A DNA stretch of 64,000 nt from Pseudomonadota bacterium. GTDB taxonomy: Bacteria; Pseudomonadota; Gammaproteobacteria; Acidiferrobacterales; Acidiferrobacteraceae. Below, piece by piece: positions 10,425 through 16,555 of the stretch; the stretch's first letter is position 1, and every line of letters begins with the position of its first letter. The DNA lies in contig JAJYDT010000004.1 of assembly GCA_021777335.1 (NCBI GenBank), forward strand, positions 26,486 through 90,485. The letters are read 5' to 3'. The notes beneath the pieces were generated by a model that saw only the letters and a program-made list of their open reading frames with translations, was not told the origin of the DNA and made no database searches. A program made the position numbers and the translations under genes.

Positions 10425-11154
10425 GTGGATGGCCGCGGACTGGCCGGCGCCCGTGTCAGTGCGCGCCGGCACGACGACGCGTCAGGGTGGCACGAGCACA
10501 GGCGCATTTTCCTCGCTTAACCTTGCCACGCATGTCGGCGACCGCATTGGAGATGTCTCTGAAAACCGCGCCCGGGTGTATTCCCTGCTGGAGCTTCCGT
10601 CAGAGCCTTTATGGCTCAACCAGGTGCATGGGACACACGTCGCGCGAGCCGAACACTTTGCCCCGGCTAGGGAAGCTGATGCCATCATTGCGACGCAAAG
10701 CGGAACGGTGTGCGCCATACTGACCGCCGACTGCCTGCCAGTACTTTTCTGCGACGACGGTGGCAGCCGGATTGCGGCGGCTCATGCGGGATGGCGCGGT
10801 CTTGCCGCCGGCATTCTGGAACACACCGTCTCGGCCCTGGGTTGCGCACCGGCATCATTGCTTGTCTGGCTCGGGCCTGCGATCGGGCCGGAGGCCTACG
10901 AGGTGGGTCCTGAGGTGCGCGCGCGCTTTATCGAGGTCGATCCCTCAGCCGTCAGGGCATTTCGCCCGACAGACGGTGGCCGATACTTCGCCGATCTCTA
11001 TGCGCTTGCCCGCGGACGTCTTCTGCGGCTAGGCGTGGAACGTGTCTACGGAGGATCGGTCTGTACCTTCAGCGATCCGGCACGGTTTTTTTCCTACCGG
11101 AGAGACGGGGCCTGCGGGCGGATGGCCTCGCTCGTCTGGCGGGTCCCGGACTGA
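10405..11154 (+). CDS. pgeF: Polyphenol oxidase/purine nucleosidase family protein (YfiH, PgeF)
   Basis: This is the YfiH/DUF152 family, reported as a peptidoglycan-editing or purine nucleoside-cleaving enzyme in E. coli. Metal-site motifs are WLNQVHGTHV, TADCLPVLFCD and AAAHAGWRGLAAGIL, with the C-terminal FFSYRRDGACGRMASLVW. The ATG chosen follows GAGGA at 11 bases and overlaps the rluD 3' end by 20 bases. In-frame ATGs at 10417 and 10429 are alternatives. Length 249 aa is typical. Likely cotranscribed with rluD. Confidence 0.92.
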   Translation: MPAPMAEWMAADWPAPVSVRAGTTTRQGGTSTGAFSSLNLATHVGDRIGDVSENRARVYSLLELPSEPLWLNQVHGTHVARAEHFAPAREADAIIATQSGTVCAILTADCLPVLFCDDGGSRIAAAHAGWRGLAAGILEHTVSALGCAPASLLVWLGPAIGPEAYEVGPEVRARFIEVDPSAVRAFRPTDGGRYFADLYALARGRLLRLGVERVYGGSVCTFSDPARFFSYRRDGACGRMASLVWRVPD

Positions 11155-11166
11155 CCTGGTCAGGCG

Positions 11167-11994
11167 TCAGCGGAACCTGACGGAAAGGTCAAGGGCGATC
11201 ACGTTCTTTGTGATATCGCCGATCGATATAAACGAGACGCCGGTCTTTGCGACCGCGCGCACGTTCTCCAGGGTTACGCCACCCGAGACCTCGATCGGGC
11301 AGCGTCCCGCGATCACGCGCACCGCTGCCCTGATCTCCTCGATCGCGAAATTATCGAGCAGGATGCGGTCGACGCCCGAGGCCAGCACCTCGTCGAGCTG
11401 GGACAGGTGTTCCACCTCAACCTCGAGCAGGAGCCCGGGGTGCACCGCGCGTGCGGTTGCGGCAGCGGCACGGATCGATCCGGCGGCCGCGATGTGGTTC
11501 TCCTTAAGGAGCATCGCGTCGAATAGCCCCATCCGGTGATTGACCCCCCCGCCGCAGGTGACCGCGTACTTCTGTGCCAGCCGCCACCCGGGGATTGTCT
11601 TGCGGGTATCGAGGATCCTTGCGCCCGTATCCCGTACCTGGTCCACGTATCGGCGCGTGCGCGTGGCGGTACCGGAAAGGGTCTGCAGGAAATTGAGCGC
11701 GACACGCTCGCCTGTCAGGAGCGCATGCGCTGGCCCCTCTAGCACGCACAGTTCATGGCCCGCATGCACGGTATCCCCGTCTTGGTGTCGCCACTTGAGC
11801 GAGACCTGTGCGTCGAGTACCCGGAACACCTCTTCGACCCACTGCGTCCCGCACAGTACCGCATCTTCACGGGTGATCAGAACGGCATTGACATGAAGGT
11901 CTTTCGGAATGATGTTCGCGCTCACGTCGCCCGCGCCGATGTCCTCGGCGAGGGCGCTGACCACCATATCTTTGATCACGCGCGGGTCGACCAT
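11167..11994 (-). CDS. nadC: Nicotinate-nucleotide pyrophosphorylase (quinolinate phosphoribosyltransferase)
   Basis: NadC makes nicotinate mononucleotide from quinolinate and PRPP in de novo NAD synthesis. The 275 aa protein has ALAEDIGAGDVSA, the FLQTLSGTATRTRRYVD helix, TRKTIPGWRLAQKYAVTCGGG with active-site Arg/Lys residues, NHRMGLFDAMLLKENHI and the C-terminal VEVEHLSQLDEVLASGVDRILLDN and EVSGGVTLENV. It converges with pgeF. The end of egtB lies nine bases upstream of its start, so it may be the last gene of an egtC-egtB-nadC leftward unit. Confidence 0.96.
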   Translation of the reverse strand: MVDPRVIKDMVVSALAEDIGAGDVSANIIPKDLHVNAVLITREDAVLCGTQWVEEVFRVLDAQVSLKWRHQDGDTVHAGHELCVLEGPAHALLTGERVALNFLQTLSGTATRTRRYVDQVRDTGARILDTRKTIPGWRLAQKYAVTCGGGVNHRMGLFDAMLLKENHIAAAGSIRAAAATARAVHPGLLLEVEVEHLSQLDEVLASGVDRILLDNFAIEEIRAAVRVIAGRCPIEVSGGVTLENVRAVAKTGVSFISIGDITKNVIALDLSVRFR

Positions 11995-12003
11995 GGGCGA
12001 TGT

Positions 12004-13140
12004 TCAGTCCTGCACCAGGCGCACGCCGGCAAAGACGTGCCGCTTGTCTGCGGTATAGAAGTTGCGAAACGACGGGCGCCGCAGACAGGCGTCCGTGTGC
12101 ACGCTGCCACCGCGGAGTACATAGTGACGGCCGTCAAGCCAGGGAAGCGAGTACCGTTCGTAGGGAAACGGCTGGAAACCGGGATAGGCGTATAAGGTGT
12201 TGGCGCACCACTCCCAGACTTTCCCGGTCTCCTCCAACAGGCCAAGCCGCGCGGCGCGCTCCCACTCGTGCTCGTGCGGGAGTCGGCAGCCGGCATAGCG
12301 CGCGAATGCCGTTGCCTCATAGCGAGAAAGGCCAGATACCGGCAGATCCTCAGCAAGCGGAGCGGGGCCTCCGATCTCGACCGTATAGAACGCGCCATTC
12401 CCGGTCCGGCGCCAATGGAGCGGTGTCTGAACGTTCTTCTTCAGACGCCACGCCCATCCCTCCGGATCCCAGTAAGCAGGTGTGTCATAGCCCCCTGCAT
12501 GAATGAACCTGAGGTACTCTGCATTAGTCGCGGGACGCGCCGAGACAAGGAACGCTGTGAGGGCTGGTACGTGTGGTGGGCACTCGTTGTCGAAGGCGTT
12601 CGCGTCGGCCGAGCCGACATTGAGCCGGGAGCCTGGCACGCGGATCGTCGGCAGGCACGGCGCGCGCGCGCGTGCCCGGGACGACACTTCACGGGGTGTA
12701 TGTTCCCGGAGCGCGCGTTGATGCCGGACCTGTTGCATGATCTCGACATGCTGCCAGTGGTGCTGGTTTAGAAAGTGCCACAGGTAGTCATCACGCAGCA
12801 ATTCGTGATCGTGCACCGACAGCGAATGCGCGCGTCGCTGGACGTCTGTCTGCAACTGGTCGCAGAAGGAAAAAAGCCGGCCGGGCGACGGCAACTGCGC
12901 GCCCCGGTCGTTTCTCGGACTTGTTTCAGGGAAGTAGAGGCGCTTCACATCGTCAGGCAGCGGAGACCTTCCGACGACCTCGCACACCCAGTAGGCTTCC
13001 ACCACTGCCGTGTGGCCGATGTGCCACCCCATAGGACTTAGGTCCGGATGATATTGTGTGGTCAGTTGTTCATTATCCCAGCCCGTCACGAGATCCCGCA
13101 CGTGTCGGTTGACGCGCCGTAATTGAGCCAGAGGTGTCAT
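12004..13140 (-). CDS. egtB: Ergothioneine sulfoxide synthase EgtB
   Basis: EgtB is a non-haem iron enzyme that joins trimethylhistidine (hercynine) and a thiol donor with O2 to a sulfoxide. The N-terminal DinB-like domain supplies the iron ligands: His40/His43 in GWHIGHT and the HxxxHxE motif at 127-133. The C-terminal FGE-sulfatase fold is seen in VSARPATNAEYLRFI, WERAARLG, KVWEWCAN and YVLRGGSVHTDACLRRPSFRNFY. At 378 aa it is shorter than many EgtBs (about 430). The presence of egtC suggests that gamma-glutamylcysteine, not cysteine, is the donor. That is inference. A 12-base direct repeat overlaps the start codon. Confidence 0.9.
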   Translation of the reverse strand: MTPLAQLRRVNRHVRDLVTGWDNEQLTTQYHPDLSPMGWHIGHTAVVEAYWVCEVVGRSPLPDDVKRLYFPETSPRNDRGAQLPSPGRLFSFCDQLQTDVQRRAHSLSVHDHELLRDDYLWHFLNQHHWQHVEIMQQVRHQRALREHTPREVSSRARARAPCLPTIRVPGSRLNVGSADANAFDNECPPHVPALTAFLVSARPATNAEYLRFIHAGGYDTPAYWDPEGWAWRLKKNVQTPLHWRRTGNGAFYTVEIGGPAPLAEDLPVSGLSRYEATAFARYAGCRLPHEHEWERAARLGLLEETGKVWEWCANTLYAYPGFQPFPYERYSLPWLDGRHYVLRGGSVHTDACLRRPSFRNFYTADKRHVFAGVRLVQD

Positions 13141-13150
13141 TGAGCCAGAG
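13122..13150. repeat. 12-base direct repeat across the egtB start codon
   Basis: ATTGAGCCAGAG occurs at 13122-13133 and again at 13139-13150, 17 bases apart, one copy inside the first codons of egtB and one just upstream. The same stretch can pair GGTGTC (13133-13138) with GACACC (13149-13154). On the egtB mRNA this could cover the start codon. It may be a small tandem duplication or a translational control element. Confidence 0.45.
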
Positions 13151-13177
13151 ACACCAGTGAGGTTAGAATGAGCAAAC

Positions 13178-13951
13178 TCACAACGCGATCACCTCCGGTT
13201 TCCGTTCCGGTTTGAGGATCAGGAGACTGTGTTCCGGGGCCGGGCGCCAGCCGGACGATGGGGTGAGCGGCTCGGAACAAATCAAAACGCCGCCGGGAAA
13301 GGCGTCGTCATTGTCCGTGAAATAGAGCGTGGGGGCGGGGGCGCCGGTCGCATGGCGCATCGCATAAAGTGTCGCCCCGTCAGTCACGATCACATTCAGC
13401 AGCGCTGCGCCGTCTCCGTATTTTCCGATGGTGCGCGCAAGCTCACGCAGCGCTTCCGCAAGCGTGCACTGATCACGCCGCGTAATCTGACACAGCAGGG
13501 CAAACAGATACTCGGAGTCGGTTGTGCCGTCAATGGACGCTTCGATATCCTCGTCCAGCATTCGACGTATCCGGCCACGGACGATCCGCAAAAAGTGCTC
13601 GATATGTCCATTGTGCAGAAACAGCAGTGATTCGCGGATAAACGGCTGCGTATTGGCGTGGTGCGCAGGGAACCCCGGGGTGGCGCTGCGCACGATGCCG
13701 AGCCAGAGATTTGACCGCAGCGACCGTCCGAGCGAGACAAGGTTGACATCGGTCCAGATCGGCATCGGATAAGTCAGCCGTGCCGGCGCTCCGTCACAGG
13801 CGTTCCACCCGAGCCCGTAGCCGTCCGCGTTCAGGCGCCCCGTGGTCATCTCCCGGGGACGCCACGATTGCTCAACGAGGCTGTGCGGTGGTTCCACCAG
13901 GAAGCGGCTCAAGGCAAGTTCGGGTCCGAGATAGGAGGCGAGCCGGCACAT
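13178..13951 (-). CDS. egtC: Class II glutamine amidotransferase EgtC
   Basis: EgtC removes the gamma-glutamyl group from the EgtB product. The start is fixed by MCRLASYLG, which puts the N-terminal nucleophile at Cys2. The frame extends six codons upstream but those would block the Ntn Cys. Other class II amidotransferase signatures are RLNADGYGLGW, LGIVRSATPGFP, NTQPFI, FLHNGHIEHF and TTDSEYLFALL. Length 257 aa is typical. It is upstream of egtB with 37 bases between and divergent from egtD, so it leads the leftward arm of the ergothioneine cluster. Confidence 0.92.
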   Translation of the reverse strand: MCRLASYLGPELALSRFLVEPPHSLVEQSWRPREMTTGRLNADGYGLGWNACDGAPARLTYPMPIWTDVNLVSLGRSLRSNLWLGIVRSATPGFPAHHANTQPFIRESLLFLHNGHIEHFLRIVRGRIRRMLDEDIEASIDGTTDSEYLFALLCQITRRDQCTLAEALRELARTIGKYGDGAALLNVIVTDGATLYAMRHATGAPAPTLYFTDNDDAFPGGVLICSEPLTPSSGWRPAPEHSLLILKPERKPEVIAL

Positions 13952-13966
13952 GGATGCATCATAACC

Positions 13967-13987
13967 CAAGAGGGGTCTCTTGACCCC
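13967..13987. promoter_or_regulatory. Two overlapping inverted repeats in the egtC/egtD divergent control region
   Basis: In the 62 bases between the divergent genes, CAAGAG-4-CTCTTG (13967-13982) and GGGGTC-4-GACCCC (13972-13987) are both perfect 6-base inverted repeats and share bases. Such a nested dyad is a good candidate operator for coordinate control of both arms. The only other clear signal here is the GGAGGAT ribosome site of egtD at 14004-14010. Confidence 0.45.
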
Positions 13988-14013
13988 GTCCCAATCACCA
14001 CTCGGAGGATGCT

Positions 14014-15027
14014 ATGATGAAACAGGCCAGAACCATGGGTAATGCGGCGAAGAGGATCGTGTTGCACCCGCTGCAGGCCGACCGGCCGGGAAGGAGCATG
14101 GCCGAAGAAGTCGTGCGCGGCCTGTCGGCGAGCCCGAAGCATCTGCCCTGCAAATACTTCTATGACCACACGGGATCCCTGCTCTTCGAGCAGATCTGCG
14201 GGACCGACGAATACTATCCCTGGCGTACCGAGGACGCCTTGCTCGCTGAGATTGCCCCGGCACTGATCGATCGCGCCGCGCCGCGGACGATCATCGAGCT
14301 TGGAAGCGGATCGTCGCGCAAAACCCGGCGGCTGCTCGATGCCTGTGAAACTGCCGGTCGTTACCCCGATTACATGCCGCTCGACGTGTGCCCGAATATG
14401 CTCGCCGCATCGGCCGAGGATCTGACGGAGGAGTATCCCTGGCTCCGTGTTACCGCGCTTGCAGGCGACTATACGCTTGGTTTCAGCCAGCTTTCTTCGC
14501 ATAGATCCCCCGCGCTATTTATCTTTCTTGGCAGCACCATTGGAAACTTTCCAGACCACGAGCTCGGCGTGTTCCTGTCTGGCCTGCGTGCCGTGATGCA
14601 TCCCGGGGATTTCCTGCTGCTCGGCGCGGATCTTGAGAAGGACGAGCGCGTGCTGCAGGCGGCCTATAACGACGCTGCCGGTCTCACGGAAGCCTTCAAC
14701 ATCAATATCCTCAATGTCATCAACCGGGAGCTCGACGGCGACTTCAGTACCGATGGTTTCGGGCACGATGCCAAATACAATCGTGCGCAGTCGCGGGTCG
14801 AGATGCGCATCGTGTCGAAATGGGCGCAGTCCGCACGGCTTGGGCGCTGCGACGCCACATTTTTGTTTTCCGCCGGCGAGCCGGTGCTGACCGAGATCAG
14901 CCGTAAATTCAGTCCCGGCCGGCTTCGCGATCTGCTGTCTGCTGCCCAGTTTTCGGTAGATACCCTGCACACGGCGCCTGGTCCGTCGTTTGCGCTGCTG
15001 CTTGCGACGCCCCGGCCGTCAGACTGA
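14014..15027 (+). CDS. egtD: L-histidine N-alpha-methyltransferase EgtD
   Basis: EgtD trimethylates histidine to hercynine, the first step of ergothioneine synthesis. The 337 aa protein has the family signature KYFYDHTGSLLFEQICGTDEYYP (residues 47-69), the SAM-binding IELGSGSSRKTRRLLDA (94-110), MPLDVCPNML, FLGSTIGNF, LLLGADLEKD and AFNINILNVINREL. The start follows GGAGGAT by a few bases; the second of two adjacent ATGs is equally possible. With egtB and egtC it makes a cluster covering methylation, sulfoxide formation and deglutamylation. No egtA (gamma-glutamylcysteine ligase) or egtE lyase is in the window, so those steps must be provided elsewhere. Confidence 0.95.
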   Translation: MMKQARTMGNAAKRIVLHPLQADRPGRSMAEEVVRGLSASPKHLPCKYFYDHTGSLLFEQICGTDEYYPWRTEDALLAEIAPALIDRAAPRTIIELGSGSSRKTRRLLDACETAGRYPDYMPLDVCPNMLAASAEDLTEEYPWLRVTALAGDYTLGFSQLSSHRSPALFIFLGSTIGNFPDHELGVFLSGLRAVMHPGDFLLLGADLEKDERVLQAAYNDAAGLTEAFNINILNVINRELDGDFSTDGFGHDAKYNRAQSRVEMRIVSKWAQSARLGRCDATFLFSAGEPVLTEISRKFSPGRLRDLLSAAQFSVDTLHTAPGPSFALLLATPRPSD

Positions 15028-15333
15028 GCCGGGCCAAGCGGAGCAAGACGCCAGACCCTGAGCGAGTCTCGCGCCGCAAGGCATGTTTGATCCTCGTGTT
15101 GAATCAAAGTGCGGGATGTTGGCCGCGTGCATCGTCTGGGGTTTCATGTACTTTCATGTGCCCGGGAGCCAGACCGGGAAGCCTGGTCGTGACGACATCG
15201 TTTCGTGATTAATGTGTTTCGGGACGCGGAAGGTACGCGTCTTCCTCGCCGCCGGGACGGTGAATCCGCGTTGTCAGTGTTCCGGCTGCCTCATGTCCCG
15301 CCCCTGCGCCCCCACAGGATTTCCGCCCGGGCA
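15028..15333. other. Non-coding gap after egtD
   Basis: The 306 bases between the convergent egtD and the CBS protein gene have no plausible gene. A possible stem pairs TTTGAT (15086-15091) with ATCAAA (15103-15108) around an 11-base loop, without a following T run. TTTCATGT is repeated in close succession near 15141-15158. I cannot assign either. Confidence 0.4.
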
Positions 15334-15825
15334 TTAGGAACTGCCGGCTGCACCGTGCCTTGCGTTTTCCGCGAATTCCGAATCGAAAGTCTTGCGCAGC
15401 ACTGCCTTGTGGACGTCGCCGATGCTTAGTATTCCAACCAGCTTGCCGGCGATCGCGACCGGGATGCGGCGAATCTTGTGGGCGAACATCTCCGCGACCG
15501 CCCGCAGTATGGGGTCTTCAGGACCCACGGTGAACACGTTTTCCGTCATGTACGCCGACGTCGGCATGTCGAGCACGTCGTGGTATTCGTTCTCAAGATC
15601 TTCGAACCGCGGCATCTGGGCCATTTTCATGGCATCACCCACCTTCGGGTACATGGCGCGCAGGACATCCTTCTCCGAGATGACACCACGGAGCGTGTTG
15701 TTCTCGTCCACAACCGGGAGCCCGCTAATGTGGTGAAAGACCATCAGTATCGCCACATCGCGGAGTATCGTGTTGGGTAACGCGGTCTTCACACGGGTAG
15801 TCATCACATCTTTGACGAGCATCAT
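15334..15825 (-). CDS. CBS-domain pair protein
   Basis: The 163 aa product is two CBS modules and little else: VKDVMTTRVKTALPNTILRDVAILM-HHISGLPVVDENNTLRGVISEKDVLRAMYP, a linker of about 35 residues, then YMTENVFTVGPEDPILRAVAEMFAHKIRRIPVAIAGKLVGILSIGDVHKAVL. CBS pairs bind adenine nucleotides and usually sense energy status. The target is unknown. The start is the first of two ATGs with GGGGAGG eight bases upstream; the longer frame is unsupported. It is divergent from the H+-ATPase gene across a 730-base gap. A link between adenylate sensing and the pump is speculation from position. Confidence 0.88.
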   Translation of the reverse strand: MMLVKDVMTTRVKTALPNTILRDVAILMVFHHISGLPVVDENNTLRGVISEKDVLRAMYPKVGDAMKMAQMPRFEDLENEYHDVLDMPTSAYMTENVFTVGPEDPILRAVAEMFAHKIRRIPVAIAGKLVGILSIGDVHKAVLRKTFDSEFAENARHGAAGSS

Positions 15826-16093
15826 TTTCTTTTCCTCCCCGCCGCTGCGCAGTAGTGGGCACGGTCCAGTCAAGGCCCGCTGGCCAATGCGTCGAGGCCC
15901 TGACTGCCTGATTCCGCACCCCGGTGGCGCGGCGAGCTGCCGACGTTCTTGGTCGCTGCCGCCCAATATAGTGCCGACGGCCGTTGGCAGCAAGGACATA
16001 GATCAGGGTGGGACGTAACGATCGCGTTTATAGTGGGATCCGAGCGTGACGATACCTTGAGGATTTGTATGTGTATATGCACGGAGGTATGAA

Positions 16094-16258
16094 ATGGCCA
16101 TCAACCCCGCTTATGGCGACCCAATAAGATTCACTGGGAAAAAAGGCCGCACGTTAATTTATGGATGTCATAATACTGGTAGGACAGCAGGATTTTCCCG
16201 CATCAATGCGGTCACGATGGTTCGGATATCGGAGTGGGAGGGACTATCCTACGGATAG
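16094..16258 (+). CDS. Candidate small protein, 54 aa
   Basis: ATG is preceded by GGAGGT at five bases, among the better ribosome sites in the window. The frame encodes MAINPAYGDPIRFTGKKGRT and continues to IYGCHNTGRT and RISEWEGLSYG before TAG. It is polar, has one Cys, no membrane segment and no family I recognise. Codon usage cannot be judged over this length. It could also be the remnant of a longer gene. Low confidence that it is translated. Confidence 0.3.
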   Translation: MAINPAYGDPIRFTGKKGRTLIYGCHNTGRTAGFSRINAVTMVRISEWEGLSYG

Positions 16259-16288
16259 CCGCAGTTTCCGGTTGATCGCTGATCGTGA

Positions 16289-16306
16289 TGCATCTTCGAA
16301 GGTGCA
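16289..16306. promoter_or_regulatory. 18-base near-perfect palindrome upstream of the H+-ATPase gene
   Basis: TGCATCTTCGAAGGTGCA is symmetric except for one mismatched pair (central CTTCGAAG with flanking TGCA arms). It sits 250 bases ahead of the ATPase start. The length and symmetry suit a dimeric repressor site, but I cannot name a regulator. Confidence 0.35.
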
Positions 16307-16555
16307 GCATTTGCGTAGCGTCTCGCCAAGACCGGCTGCATCAAGTTTTGCCGTTAACGTGCCTGACACTGCTGTAGCGCACGCCCCTTCCAGGCGCGTC
16401 CACCGAATCCCCGGCACGCGGGTCCGGCGGTGGGTGCGCCCGGCTTACGCCTGCACTCAGGGGTCCCGTGTTTTTGACACCCGCAATCGCGTGCCAGCGG
16501 TTCTGGATGTAGACCTATCACTGGCTCGATTCGTCAGCCACCGGGAGCATAAGAG

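Larger units (their letters stand above)
15826..16555. other. Long mainly non-coding divergent region between the CBS protein and the H+-ATPase genes
   Basis: At 730 bases this is the largest gap in the window. I found no recognisable protein. A frame at 16161-16559 of 132 codons is Arg/Ser-rich, lacks a ribosome site and looks spurious. Two items stand out and are listed separately: a 54-codon frame with a strong ribosome site and a near-perfect 18-base palindrome. Room remains for regulatory RNA or multiple promoters. Confidence 0.5.
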
